Notes under the pieces: generated by a model | What the model saw: only the letters and a program-made list of their open reading frames with translations | Database searches by the model: none | What the model was told of the DNA's origin: nothing | Shown: piece by piece, positions 16,852 to 25,919 of the stretch | How the letters are laid out: every line of letters starts with the position of its first letter | Numbering within the stretch: the first letter of the stretch is position 1 | Made by a program: the position numbers and the translations under genes | DNA from: Enterocloster lavalensis | GTDB taxonomy: Bacteria > Bacillota > Clostridia > Lachnospirales > Lachnospiraceae | Direction of reading: 5' to 3' | DNA length: 64,000 nt | Assembly (NCBI RefSeq): GCF_902364025.1 | Contig: NZ_CABJCG010000005.1 | Location: forward strand, 208,932-272,931

Positions 16852-17784
16852 ATGGACAGAAAGGTTATTTTATCAGTGGACGTTGGCGGTTCCAAATATG
16901 TGGTGGGCCTGGTTCGGGAGAATGGGCAGATTATCTGCAAGCGCCGGTATAACTGGCGGCACATTTCCGCGGACAGCGTGGTGGAGCAGATCACGGAGGC
17001 CATGCAGCAGGCGATCCGGGAGAATCCGGGCGTTCAGATCAGCGCCGTGGGTATGACGATTCCCGGTCTGGTGGATCCGGCGGCGGGGGTGTGGGTGTCG
17101 GCCCGGTTTATGGGGATTTACGGGCTGCACATCGGAAGGATTTTGACGGAGCGTTTCGGCTACCGGGTGTTTCTGGACAACGACTGTAACGCCAGCGCCA
17201 TCGCGGAGCGGATGTACGGGGTCTGCAAGCGCACGGACCATTTTATCTATCTGACGGTCAGCAACAGCATCGGTGGCGCCCTCTACTTAAACGGGGAACT
17301 GTACCGGGGGGCGTTCGGAAATGCGGGCGAGATCGGAGAGTGTTATGTGGATGATGGACTGGACGGCAGCGGCAGGCGGGACGCGCTGGAGAATTTTGCT
17401 TCCGGCCGCGGGCTGGCGGCCACCTATGTGAAGCTGGGAGGCAGTCCCAAGATCGACGGGGAAGCGCCGGAGGGGCTGACCATTAGCCGACTGGCCCAGA
17501 AAGGGGATCCCATCGCGCTGAAGGCGTTTGAGATGGAAGGCCGGTACCTGGGACAGGTGATCGCCATGTGCTGTTCCGTTCTGGACCCGGAGAAGGTGAT
17601 CCTCGGCGGCGGCGTGGCTTTGGCCTTTGACCAGTATAAAGAGCCGCTGATCCGCACGGTGAAGCAGGAACTGAACATCGGAGGCAAGACGATCCCGCTG
17701 ATCCGCCCCACGGGGCTGGGAGACGACGGAGGCCTGTTGGGTGCGGCCGCGGTAGCGGTTTTGGAATTAAATCATTTTGGGTAA
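16852..17784 (+). CDS. ROK-family sugar kinase-like protein (first of two)
   Basis: 310 residues. ATP-binding signatures are SVDVGGSKYVVG at the N-terminus and, later, GGGVALAFDQY. The sugar-binding region has FLDNDCNASAIAE (the catalytic D-N-D segment). It has no N-terminal HTH, so it is a kinase-type ROK protein. The usual zinc-binding Cys cluster (C-x-C-G-x-x-G-C) is absent: the corresponding region reads GNAGEIGECYVDDGLDGSGR. That departure makes sugar specificity, and even activity, uncertain. It opens the operon that continues through the sugar ABC importer. Confidence 0.85.
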   Translation: MDRKVILSVDVGGSKYVVGLVRENGQIICKRRYNWRHISADSVVEQITEAMQQAIRENPGVQISAVGMTIPGLVDPAAGVWVSARFMGIYGLHIGRILTERFGYRVFLDNDCNASAIAERMYGVCKRTDHFIYLTVSNSIGGALYLNGELYRGAFGNAGEIGECYVDDGLDGSGRRDALENFASGRGLAATYVKLGGSPKIDGEAPEGLTISRLAQKGDPIALKAFEMEGRYLGQVIAMCCSVLDPEKVILGGGVALAFDQYKEPLIRTVKQELNIGGKTIPLIRPTGLGDDGGLLGAAAVAVLELNHFG

Positions 17785-17863
17785 CTGTCCGGGCGGCGGG
17801 ACATTGGCGTATAGAGCCGCTTTAGGGGCTGTCTGAAGAATTACCGTGTTGGAGGTTGGAAGT

Positions 17864-18844
17864 TTGGAGAGAACAGAACGCGTGGTCCTGGGGATCGACG
17901 TAGGAGGGACTAAAGTATGTGCCGGCGTTGTGACGGAGGACGGCCGGGTGTTGGACAAACAGCGCTATCCCCACCGGAACGTTCCGGTTGAGGAGTGGAC
18001 AAAGGAGCTGATGGCGCAGACGGACGCCCTGCTGGAGCGCTGCGGCATGAGGGACCGGATTGCGGCGGTGGGAATCGGCTGCCGGGGTAATGTGGATCAC
18101 CGCAGCCAGCGGCTTATGGCTACCACGATCATGAAGCTCAGCCCGGAATATGATTTCTGCCAGGCGCTGCGCAGCCGGTACGGCCGCCCGGTCTACATCG
18201 ACAACGACGTGAAGGCGGTGGCCTGCGCAGAGATTGTGTTCGGCGCGGGCAGGGAGTGCGGCGATTTTGTCTGCTACAACGTGGGAACCGGAATCGCGGT
18301 GGCCTCCGTGGCGGAGGGACGCCTGATCCGGGGCAGGGACAACAACGCGGGGGAGATCAGCACCGATTATCTGCCGGGAGGCAGGGACGGCGAAGCGACT
18401 CCCGGGCTGGAGGCGGCGGCCTCGGGCAGAGGCATCGAGGACCAGGCCAGAGCGCTTTTGGACGTCTGCCCGGATTCGGCGCTGGCGGCCCAGGGGGAGA
18501 AGCTCACCGCCCGGGACGTGCTGGCGGCCTGCCGGGAGGGAGACCCGCTGGCCGGGAAGGTGGTGCGGCGGGCCCTGTACATGCTGGCAGCCTCGGCGGT
18601 CAATATCCGGCACCTGCTGAACCCGGAGCGGTTTGTATTTGTGGGGGGCGTGATCTCGGACCCCTGGTTTTTCGAACAGCTGCAGGGGACGGTTGAGGAA
18701 CTGTCCCGGGCGGTGGGAGAGCGGTGGGACGCCGTGCTGCAGGTCTCGGAGCTTGGCATCGAACATGCAGGGCTTCTGGGGGCGGCGAGCGTGGCTTTCT
18801 ATAACATGAAACTGAACGAACAAAACCATAAGGAGGTTGAGTAG
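17864..18844 (+). CDS. ROK-family sugar kinase-like protein (second of two)
   Basis: 326 residues from a TTG at 17864 placed 8 bases after GGAGG; a GTG at 17846 is in frame but upstream of that site. It has LGIDVGGTKVCAGVV for ATP binding and VYIDNDVKAVACAEIVFGAG for the active site. As in its neighbour, the zinc Cys motif is missing (NNAGEISTDYLPGGRDGE). It overlaps or abuts the SIS gene that follows, so it belongs to the same transcript. Two non-canonical ROK proteins in tandem may divide the phosphorylation of two sugars or form a heteromer; this is inference. Confidence 0.85.
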   Translation: MERTERVVLGIDVGGTKVCAGVVTEDGRVLDKQRYPHRNVPVEEWTKELMAQTDALLERCGMRDRIAAVGIGCRGNVDHRSQRLMATTIMKLSPEYDFCQALRSRYGRPVYIDNDVKAVACAEIVFGAGRECGDFVCYNVGTGIAVASVAEGRLIRGRDNNAGEISTDYLPGGRDGEATPGLEAAASGRGIEDQARALLDVCPDSALAAQGEKLTARDVLAACREGDPLAGKVVRRALYMLAASAVNIRHLLNPERFVFVGGVISDPWFFEQLQGTVEELSRAVGERWDAVLQVSELGIEHAGLLGAASVAFYNMKLNEQNHKEVE

Positions 18845-18845
18845 G

Positions 18846-20009
18846 ATGGAAATGAAAGAAATTGTGGCGTTAAACGAGCGGTTGCGGGAGCACATTCTCT
18901 CCCTGGCGAAGGCGGAGAGCTGGAAGCGCAACGACGAGCTGATCGCGGAGAGCATCGCCTCGTTTGAGGGGGAGCCGTACCTTGGCGGGATTCAGAATGT
19001 CTACATTGTGGGCCATGGAACGTCCTTTGCTACGGCGTCCAACGCGGAATCCCTGATCGCCCATATCGCGAAGGTCTACGCCAGGGCGCTGCACGCGTAC
19101 CAGCTCAGGGAGTACCCGGAAGAGTTTATCCTGGACCCCGATAAAACGCTGGTGATCGGCGTTACCTGCGGGGGAAATACGGTGAGCGTGAAGCTGGCGC
19201 TGAAGGCGGCCAGGGAAATGGGAGCCCACACCATGCTGATCTCCAACGACGGAAATGCTTCCTGCGCCGAGTTCGCGGACCTGCGGGTCAAGACCGACTG
19301 CAACGTGGAGCAGGCGGCGGATGTTCAGGCTTACAGCGTTTCCCATCTGTTCCTGCTGGAGGCTGCCTACGAGGTGGCGGTGCTTCTGGCGAAAAAGAAC
19401 GGGGCTGCGGATGAGAAGCAGGCGGCCGTTTGGAAGGAAAAATTTGAGGACGTCAGAGCTAAGATGGCCTGTCTGCCGGAACTGTTCGATGAAATGGAAA
19501 AAATTGCCACCTGGTACAAGGGTACCGGAACCGAGAACATGGTGGTTCTGGGAACCGGCCCCAACATGGGCACCATGGTGGAGGGAGCGTTAAAGATTTG
19601 CGAGATGGCCTGGAAGTTCGGAGCCGGAGAGGAGCTGGAGGACTTCGCCCACGGACGTTTCCGCGAGATGGACGGCAAGATTCCGCTGTTCATCATCACC
19701 CCGGACGGAAAAACCAGGGAGAAGGTGCTGGATCTCCTGGCCGGATGCAACATTTCCGGGACGCCCACCGTGCTCTTTACCGGCAGCACCACCCCGGCGG
19801 TGGAGAGGCTGGCCACCCACATCGTCCGCATGCCGGAGGTTGAGGACGAGTATCTGACCCCGTTCCTGTACGTGTTCCCGCTGTGGTTCTTCGGCTACCA
19901 TGTGAGAAAGATGGAGAACGGCCTGGTGGGAGAAAAGCGGTTCGGACTCTTTGCAAAGGATATCGATTTTAAGGCGCACTTCAACGAAGCCGGGGAATGG
20001 ATCGGCTGA
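18846..20009 (+). CDS. SIS-domain sugar isomerase/deglycase (GlmS C-terminal or FrlB-like)
   Basis: 387 residues from the ATG at 18846, 8 bases after AAGGAGG. Two SIS halves are visible: YIVGHGTSFATASNAES and GVTCGGNTVSVKLALKAARE in the first, then VVLGTGPNMGTMVEGALKI with EELEDFAHGRFREMD in the second. The last resembles the E-E-x-x-H-G active-site segment of GlmS-type isomerases and of the FrlB deglycase. In an operon with a solute-binding protein, two permeases and a PfkB kinase, the FrlB-like reading (splitting a fructosamine phosphate into sugar phosphate and amine) is attractive but unproven. Confidence 0.8.
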   Translation: MEMKEIVALNERLREHILSLAKAESWKRNDELIAESIASFEGEPYLGGIQNVYIVGHGTSFATASNAESLIAHIAKVYARALHAYQLREYPEEFILDPDKTLVIGVTCGGNTVSVKLALKAAREMGAHTMLISNDGNASCAEFADLRVKTDCNVEQAADVQAYSVSHLFLLEAAYEVAVLLAKKNGAADEKQAAVWKEKFEDVRAKMACLPELFDEMEKIATWYKGTGTENMVVLGTGPNMGTMVEGALKICEMAWKFGAGEELEDFAHGRFREMDGKIPLFIITPDGKTREKVLDLLAGCNISGTPTVLFTGSTTPAVERLATHIVRMPEVEDEYLTPFLYVFPLWFFGYHVRKMENGLVGEKRFGLFAKDIDFKAHFNEAGEWIG

Positions 20010-20049
20010 CCCGGGTTCTTGAAAAAATAAAAGTGAAAAGGAGAAGTAT

Positions 20050-21414
20050 ATGAAAAAAGCATTGTGTTTTATCATGACGGCGGCATTATTGGCGGGCTCT
20101 TTAGTGGGATGCGGCGGCTCCGGCGGCGCTTCCTCCACCCCGACCCAGGCGGCGGGCGGCTCTGAGGCGGCGGGCGGCGGTTCCGGCGGCTCTTCCGGCG
20201 GCAGCGCTCAGGCGGCGGCGGGCAAGACCACGGCGGACGGCAAGTACGACCTGGTATTCTGGGTGTACTCCGACGCGGTATTAAACGACCAGGGCAAGCT
20301 CTTTGACCAGTGGGTTAAGGAATACTGCGAGGAAAATGAAAATGTAAACTCCATCACCCTGATCGGCAAAAACGACTCCGATCTTCTGACCAGCCTGATG
20401 GCAGGCGTGGGCCTTCCGGACATGTTCTTCGCCAGCGCCCGCGATATGGTGCAGTACAAGGGCGCCATCGACCTTTTGGACCTGTCCTCCATCTACGCTG
20501 AGCCGGAGTACAAGGATGGCTTCTACCCCGCGGCCATCGACGCCATCTCCGAGGACGGCGCGATGTGGGCGGTTCCGTTTATGAGCTATGTTCCGATCAT
20601 TTTCCGCAACACGGACGTGATGACCAAGGCCGGAATCGACTGGGAGAACGAGGATTTGACCTCCTGGGATAAGTTTTACGAGGAGTGCGAGAAGGTAAAG
20701 GCAGCCGGAATCGACGCCACCCATTCCTGGGCTCAGGGCGGCTACTACTGCCCGGGCGCAATCTTGGCCTGCGACGCTCAGAACATGACAGCCGGCGTTG
20801 AGAACGGCGAGACCACCTTAAAGGCTGATCAGCTGGTAAGAACCTTTGAAACCGTGAAAAAGCTGGAAGAATACTCCAACGGCATGTCCTACGACGACGA
20901 GGCTGCGGCTGAGGCCTTCAAGGCCGGCGAGCTGGCGTTTATCGCGGCAGGCCCCTGGAACGAGCCGGACTACAAGAACGCAGGCGTAAACTATGACATT
21001 CAGCTGATTCCTTCCTACGATGAGAACGGTTACACCGGCGGACTTCAGGGCTGGGACTTCATGTATGGCGTGAACACCGGGGACGAGGGCAGAAATGAAG
21101 CGATCCGCGGATGGCTGAAGAAGATGGGTTCCTTTGAAGTACAGCAGAAGTTTGCACAGGTAATCGGACGTTCCATGCTGCGTCAGGACGCGATGGACGC
21201 TCCCGAGACCCAGCAGACCGAGATGTTGACGATTCTGGCCAAGGGCCTGAAATGCGGCATGAACCAGATGGATTTCGGACACAGCAGCGTGTTCTGGACC
21301 AGCGCCATCGCCGATGTGGCTCCCTCCGTGGCTAATGGCAGCATCACACCGGAGCAGGCGGCCGAGCAGTTCATTGAGGGGATCAACGGACTGTACGCCG
21401 AGGCGGGCGAGTAA
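20050..21414 (+). CDS. Sugar ABC transporter solute-binding lipoprotein
   Basis: 454 residues. Lipoprotein signal peptide with lipobox LVGC (Cys near residue 21), followed by a flexible Gly/Ser/Ala linker (to about residue 57), then a MalE/UgpB-type binding fold (LVFWVYSDAVLNDQGKLFDQW, later FIAAGPWNEPDYK). It lies directly before two permease genes of the matching carbohydrate class. Ligand is probably a sugar or sugar conjugate; the operon context suggests an amino-sugar or Amadori-type compound. Confidence 0.92.
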   Translation: MKKALCFIMTAALLAGSLVGCGGSGGASSTPTQAAGGSEAAGGGSGGSSGGSAQAAAGKTTADGKYDLVFWVYSDAVLNDQGKLFDQWVKEYCEENENVNSITLIGKNDSDLLTSLMAGVGLPDMFFASARDMVQYKGAIDLLDLSSIYAEPEYKDGFYPAAIDAISEDGAMWAVPFMSYVPIIFRNTDVMTKAGIDWENEDLTSWDKFYEECEKVKAAGIDATHSWAQGGYYCPGAILACDAQNMTAGVENGETTLKADQLVRTFETVKKLEEYSNGMSYDDEAAAEAFKAGELAFIAAGPWNEPDYKNAGVNYDIQLIPSYDENGYTGGLQGWDFMYGVNTGDEGRNEAIRGWLKKMGSFEVQQKFAQVIGRSMLRQDAMDAPETQQTEMLTILAKGLKCGMNQMDFGHSSVFWTSAIADVAPSVANGSITPEQAAEQFIEGINGLYAEAGE

Positions 21415-21500
21415 TTGCCGGACGATTAAAAAAGATATCAACAAGATTGGATGTGGCCGGATGATTCCGGCCACATCTGAAAGCGAAAGGGGTAAATGCT

Positions 21501-22457
21501 ATGAAGGTAAAAAAAGATCAGACCCCCAAGGCGTCACGCGGTTATAAATGGAAACGGTACTCACTGAACTATTTAGGCTTACTGCCCTTTTTCCTGCTGT
21601 TTGCAGTCTTTATCCTCTATCCGTTCTTCCAGGGCGTGTTTATGAGTTTTACCGACTGGTCCGTGTCCAGCAGGGGAAACGTGAACTTTGTCGGTCTTAC
21701 GAATTACAAATTTGTCCTTTCCGGGAAAGGCACCACCTCCGTCCGGTTTTTAAAATCCGTTCGGAACCTTGCAATCTACGTTCCGATGACCCTGGCCGTC
21801 GGATTGACCCTGTCCCTGAGCCTGGCGTTAATCACGCGCGCTTTGTCTAAAAAGCTCTTCGGCGTGTTTCGGGGAATTTATTTCGTTCCGTACGTGCTTC
21901 CGCTGTTCCTGTGCGCAGGTATCTGGCAGTGGTTCATGACCACCGGAACGGGACTTGTGTCCTCCGCCCTGGCCAATATCGGAATCGGCCGCGGAGTCAC
22001 GTGGGACAGCACGGATATTTACGCCATTGTGTACGTGCTGTTTGTGGACGTCTGGAACTCGGTTGGTTTTAACTACGTTGTGATCAGCGCGGGCATGGCG
22101 GATATCTCGCCGGATATCTACGAGGCCGCGGAGATCGACGGGGCCAGCACCTTCCAGAAAATGAAAAGCATCACGATTCCGCTCCTGGAGCCGATCCTGT
22201 TCTTCGTCATCACCTACGGATTTATCAGCGCGCTTCAGGTTTACGATATTCCCTGGATCATTTCCAGCAGCAGCAACGTGAACAACGCAGGCGGCCCCGG
22301 ACAGGTGATGTCCTTCCCGGTGATTGAGATGGTCCGAAATATCTATCTGGGCGGCAAATCCGGCCTGGGCCGGGCGTGCACCGAGGGCGTGATCCTGATG
22401 ACGGCCATTCTGGCGGTAACCATTGTCCAGTTCAAGGCCAGACGGAAAAAAGTGTAA
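21501..22457 (+). CDS. Sugar ABC transporter permease (MalF type)
   Basis: 318 residues, six predicted transmembrane segments. The cytoplasmic EAA loop reads EAAEIDGASTFQKMKSITIP, as expected for the carbohydrate uptake (CUT1) class. RBS GAAAGGGG precedes the ATG. It pairs with the next gene to form the membrane channel for the lipoprotein encoded upstream. No ATP-binding subunit gene is present in the operon, so a shared MsmX-type ATPase encoded elsewhere is expected. Confidence 0.92.
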   Translation: MKVKKDQTPKASRGYKWKRYSLNYLGLLPFFLLFAVFILYPFFQGVFMSFTDWSVSSRGNVNFVGLTNYKFVLSGKGTTSVRFLKSVRNLAIYVPMTLAVGLTLSLSLALITRALSKKLFGVFRGIYFVPYVLPLFLCAGIWQWFMTTGTGLVSSALANIGIGRGVTWDSTDIYAIVYVLFVDVWNSVGFNYVVISAGMADISPDIYEAAEIDGASTFQKMKSITIPLLEPILFFVITYGFISALQVYDIPWIISSSSNVNNAGGPGQVMSFPVIEMVRNIYLGGKSGLGRACTEGVILMTAILAVTIVQFKARRKKV

Positions 22458-22469
22458 GGAGGGGAAGAG

Positions 22470-23297
22470 ATGAGAGCTAATCGGACGCTTGAAAAATGTA
22501 TTCTGCTACTGCTTGCCTCGGTCTGGGCCCTGGTATGCCTGTTCCCCATCTGGGTGTTGTTCAGCGGCACGTTTTCCCTGGACTCCAGCAACCTGACGCG
22601 GACGTTTTTCCCCAATTCGCTGAGCAACGGTATTTTGAAATGCCGGGAGGCCCTGGTGACCATCGATATCGCCACCGCCACCATCCACACCTTCCTCTAC
22701 ACCGGAATCACCGTGGTGGGAATCCTGCTCATCAGCTCCCTGGCTGCCTATGAGTTTACCTTCTATGAGTTTCCCATGAAGAAGGTGCTGTTCGGCCTGC
22801 TGATGGTCAGCATGATGCTGCCCCAGGTGCTTTACATTATCCCGCTGTACCGCATGGTGTTCAGCATGAAATTAGCTGATACCTTTGCCGGAATTTCCAT
22901 GCCCATGATGGTGTCGGCCCTGTCCGTTTTCATCATGATGCAGTTTCTGGAAGATCTGCCCGCCTCCTTTATCGAGTCCGCGCGGATCGACGGCGCGGGG
23001 CATTTCCAGATTTATAGACGGATCGTGCTGCCGCTTATGCGCAACGGCATCCTGACCACCGTGGTGCTGATGTTCATGAAGATTTGGGGACAGTACCTGT
23101 GGCCGGCCCTGGTGACGGGTCAGAAGATCAAGCCCATCAGCGTGACCGTGGCCAACCTGCTGAATCCCAATTTCTGGGTGGACCCCCGGGTGAAGATCGC
23201 GGCGATGTTGATTGCAATGATCCCGCCCCTTTTGATCTACCTGATTTTCCAGCGTTATGTGATCGAGGGCATTACCATGTCGGGCGTCAAGGGCTGA
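22470..23297 (+). CDS. Sugar ABC transporter permease (MalG type)
   Basis: 275 residues, six predicted membrane segments, EAA-type loop ESARIDGAGHFQIYRRIVLP, and the C-terminal RYVIEGITMSGVKG ending that is typical of MalG-like permeases. It starts 12 bases after the MalF-type gene. Confidence 0.92.
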   Translation: MRANRTLEKCILLLLASVWALVCLFPIWVLFSGTFSLDSSNLTRTFFPNSLSNGILKCREALVTIDIATATIHTFLYTGITVVGILLISSLAAYEFTFYEFPMKKVLFGLLMVSMMLPQVLYIIPLYRMVFSMKLADTFAGISMPMMVSALSVFIMMQFLEDLPASFIESARIDGAGHFQIYRRIVLPLMRNGILTTVVLMFMKIWGQYLWPALVTGQKIKPISVTVANLLNPNFWVDPRVKIAAMLIAMIPPLLIYLIFQRYVIEGITMSGVKG

Positions 23298-23328
23298 CGG
23301 CAATTTAAAATGACAGAAGGAGACGAAA

Positions 23329-24237
23329 ATGAACGAATATGTGATATCGAGGGAAGAACTGAGAAAATGGTGTTCCGTCCCGGTGGATGAGCTGGGGACG
23401 CACCCGGACCGGAAGATGGAGCTGATGATGGGCGAGGATAAGACCGCTCTTCTGGAAGAAATCGGAGATATGATCACCGACGAGGTGATCGCAAATAACG
23501 CGGCAGGCAAGAATACCGTGTGGATTCTGCCGGGCGGAATCGGAAAGGTTTACGACGTGTTCATCCGCAGAGTCAACGAGGAGCGGATCAGCTTAAAAAA
23601 TCTGTATGTGTTCCACGTGGACCAGTGGCTGGACTGGGAGTACCGTTTATTCCCCACCACCAACCTGCGCTTCAGCATGAAGGGTAAAATGCTTCAGTCC
23701 TTCTACGCCAAGATTGACCCGGAGTTAAATGTCCCTGAGGACCAGAGGTATTTCCCCGATCCCGCGGACCCGGACCTGATCGACAACAAGATCGAGGAGC
23801 TGGGCGGCGTGGACACGATTCTGGGCGGCGTCGGCTGCAAGGGACTGATCGGATGGAACGAGCGCCCCATTTCCAATGTGCACCACATCACGCTGGAGCA
23901 GTACGCCAATTCCAAGACACGGGCGGTTCATATGACGGATGAGACCATTATCGCCTACGCGGAGCGGGAGTTCGGCGGCTGCTACGAGGCTCTGCCGCCC
24001 AACGGCATCACCATCGGCATGAAGTCCATGCTGACTGCCAAACGGGCCATTTTCATCGTCATGACCGGTTCCTGGAAGGAGACGGTGGTGCGCGTGGCCA
24101 TGTTCAGCGAGCCCACGGTGGAGTATCCCGTGACGCTGTTCCCCAAGTACGTGCCCCAGTGCATCATGTGCTGCGACCGCAAGACCGCGGACCACGTGAT
24201 CTCCCGGGAGTACCAGGACGCGCCCATTCTCAGATAA
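23329..24237 (+). CDS. NagB/6-phosphogluconolactonase-fold protein lacking the catalytic His
   Basis: 302 residues, longer than typical NagB (about 240-260). NagB-like landmarks are WILPGGIGKVYDVFIRR, YVFHVDQWLDW (equivalent to the M-D-E-Y loop, Asp retained) and GGVGCKGLIGWNERPIS (equivalent to G-I-G-x-D-G-H-I-A-F-N-E). In the last, the His that opens the sugar ring in glucosamine-6-phosphate deaminase is Leu173, and the preceding Asp is Lys. The fold is therefore clear, but classical deaminase chemistry is doubtful. An isomerase or deaminase for another amino-sugar phosphate is possible. It lies between the permease and PfkB kinase genes. Confidence 0.75.
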   Translation: MNEYVISREELRKWCSVPVDELGTHPDRKMELMMGEDKTALLEEIGDMITDEVIANNAAGKNTVWILPGGIGKVYDVFIRRVNEERISLKNLYVFHVDQWLDWEYRLFPTTNLRFSMKGKMLQSFYAKIDPELNVPEDQRYFPDPADPDLIDNKIEELGGVDTILGGVGCKGLIGWNERPISNVHHITLEQYANSKTRAVHMTDETIIAYAEREFGGCYEALPPNGITIGMKSMLTAKRAIFIVMTGSWKETVVRVAMFSEPTVEYPVTLFPKYVPQCIMCCDRKTADHVISREYQDAPILR

Positions 24238-24261
24238 GAACAGGAAAGGAACTGGAATAAC

Positions 24262-25203
24262 ATGGACAGAAATCCACAGGTAATTGTGGCCTATTCCCAC
24301 AATGTCTCCCAGGCCATCCGGGTGCACAAGCTGCCCAGGCCCGGCGAGACGATCCGCGCGCTCCAGGCCAGCGCCGGTATGGACGGCGCCAAGGGCACCA
24401 ACACAGCGGTAGCCTGCTCCCGGGTGGGGGCCCGGGTAGCCATGGTGGCCCACGTCAAGGGCGGCGACTGGTATTACAAGGGCCAGCAGGTGTTAAAAGA
24501 GGCGCAGATCGACGATACATATGTGATTTTGGGGGAAGGTATTAAAGATACCAGCGGCGTGGTGCTCATCGACGACGAGGGCAACAATATGATCGTGCTG
24601 GGGGCCCACAACGAGCAGGCTATCCCGGACGAGGAGATCGACGAGGCGCTGACCGCCATGAAGGACGCTCAGTATTGCGTGACCGGATATGAGATCAACG
24701 AGAAGAGCGTGCGGCACATTCTGCGAAAGGCCAGGGAGCTGGGCATCAAGACCGTGGTGAATCCCTCGCCCATCCCGGATTTTGTGCCGGATTACTGGGG
24801 GGATATCAGCCTCCTGATCCTCAACGAGGTGGAGATCGCCCGCATGCTGGAGCTGGCGGGCGTGGAGTTCGAGGAAGGAAACTGGGAGGACAGCGCCAGG
24901 AAGCTGCGCAAAGCCTACGGAGTCGGGGACATCGTGGTGACTCTGGGCGAGAAGGGATTCTTCTGCCTGGAAGGGGAGGAAACCCACTTCGCGCCGGGAA
25001 TCCGCGTGAAAGCCACGGATACCACCGGGGCCGGGGACGGCTACATGGGCGCAATGACGGCCAGACTGGCCATGGGCGACAGCCTGTTCGAGGCCTGCAA
25101 GTACGCCAACCAATACTGCTCCATCACCGTGCAGCGGGACGGCACCATCAGCAGCTATCCCACGGCGGAGGAGGCGGAGGAAATCTTCGCGCAGAGGGAC
25201 TGA
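24262..25203 (+). CDS. PfkB/ribokinase-family carbohydrate kinase
   Basis: 313 residues. The C-terminal PfkB signature TTGAGDGYMGAMTARLAMG carries the catalytic Asp. The N-terminal sugar-binding region includes ASAGMDGAKGTNTAVACSRVG, as in ribokinase-like enzymes. It is the last gene of the operon and is followed by a strong terminator. In the frl operon of Bacillus subtilis the kinase FrlD is of this family and also ends the operon, which supports the analogy, though a fructosamine substrate is not shown by the sequence. Confidence 0.9.
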   Translation: MDRNPQVIVAYSHNVSQAIRVHKLPRPGETIRALQASAGMDGAKGTNTAVACSRVGARVAMVAHVKGGDWYYKGQQVLKEAQIDDTYVILGEGIKDTSGVVLIDDEGNNMIVLGAHNEQAIPDEEIDEALTAMKDAQYCVTGYEINEKSVRHILRKARELGIKTVVNPSPIPDFVPDYWGDISLLILNEVEIARMLELAGVEFEEGNWEDSARKLRKAYGVGDIVVTLGEKGFFCLEGEETHFAPGIRVKATDTTGAGDGYMGAMTARLAMGDSLFEACKYANQYCSITVQRDGTISSYPTAEEAEEIFAQRD

Positions 25204-25226
25204 AATATAAGTTGAAGATAGAAGAG

Positions 25227-25307
25227 AACGGAAGCCACAGCGGGGCGGCTGGTCGTTGGACGTTTGATGGTCCGGCGGTCGGACGAGGGGCTGTGGCTTC
25301 CGTTTTT
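25227..25307 (+). terminator. Terminator of the ROK-ABC-PfkB operon
   Basis: AACGGAAGCCACAGC (25227-25241) pairs perfectly with GCTGTGGCTTCCGTT (25290-25304), followed by T residues. The 48-base loop contains a smaller partly paired segment. Confidence 0.85.
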
Positions 25308-25353
25308 GTTTGATTGTTATTTTTCAGTCTATTTGTTACATGATAGAAACTGG

Positions 25354-25623
25354 TTATTTATCCCCGTAATGTCCTTTACAGTGGACAATGTAGATACGGC
25401 CGCCTTCCATATGGTAGACTAAACGGTCTTTATCATTGATACGGCGGCTGTATTCACCCCGGAGATCGCCCAGCAAGGGTTCAGGTTTCCCGATTCCCTT
25501 CATGCAGCCGTTGCGCTCAATATCTTTAATCAGCTCATTGATTCGTTTTACCGTCTTTTTGTCCTGGGTTTGCCAATAGAGGTAATCCTCCCAGGCGTCG
25601 TCAGACCAGATTTTTTCACTCAT
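25354..25623 (-). CDS. yoeB: YoeB-type mRNA interferase toxin
   Basis: 89 residues from the ATG at 25623. It starts MSEKIWSDDAWEDYLYWQTQ and ends VYHMEGGRIYIVHCKGHYGDK, closely matching Txe/YoeB toxins, including the GKPEPL segment, the RRINDKDRLVY block and the C-terminal H-Y. YoeB binds the ribosomal A site and cleaves mRNA. The gene overlaps the antitoxin's end by 8 bases, so the two are translationally coupled. Confidence 0.93.
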   Translation of the reverse strand: MSEKIWSDDAWEDYLYWQTQDKKTVKRINELIKDIERNGCMKGIGKPEPLLGDLRGEYSRRINDKDRLVYHMEGGRIYIVHCKGHYGDK

Positions 25624-25885
25624 CCGCAACCTCTATCAGTTCGTGTGCCGTGCCTTTTCCTGCCTGGAGTTCCTGGACAGATTTTTTAACGTAAGCGATA
25701 TTGGATTCTGAATAAAAGGGATCGGCCGCCTGCGTAATTTCAAACGGGATACGGTTTTCGCGTAAAACTGCTTTCACAAACAGATTGATAGCCGTGGAGG
25801 TATTTAAACCGACATTGGAGCAAAAAGCATCGAAGCTGGCTTTATCTTTTTCATCCACCCGTGCGGTTATGGTTGACAGTGCCAT
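25616..25885 (-). CDS. RelB/DinJ-family antitoxin
   Basis: 89 residues from the ATG at 25885, preceded by GGAAAGGAGA. The N-terminus MALSTITARVDEKDKASFDAF and LNTSTAINLFVKAVLRE form a ribbon-helix-helix domain of the RelB/DinJ group. The acidic C-terminus (HELIEVADE) is the usual toxin-wrapping part. YoeB is more often partnered by a YefM/Phd antitoxin, so a RelB-type partner is a less common pairing. It likely represses its own promoter with the toxin as co-repressor. Confidence 0.9.
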   Translation of the reverse strand: MALSTITARVDEKDKASFDAFCSNVGLNTSTAINLFVKAVLRENRIPFEITQAADPFYSESNIAYVKKSVQELQAGKGTAHELIEVADE

Positions 25886-25919
25886 AAAATCATCTCCTTT
25901 CCGTATGTTATTCACCTTT

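Noticed and set aside
17822..18955. 377-codon open frame on the minus strand opposite the second ROK gene
   Set aside because: Arg/His/Pro-rich shadow of a recognisable ROK gene; no RBS or family motifs.
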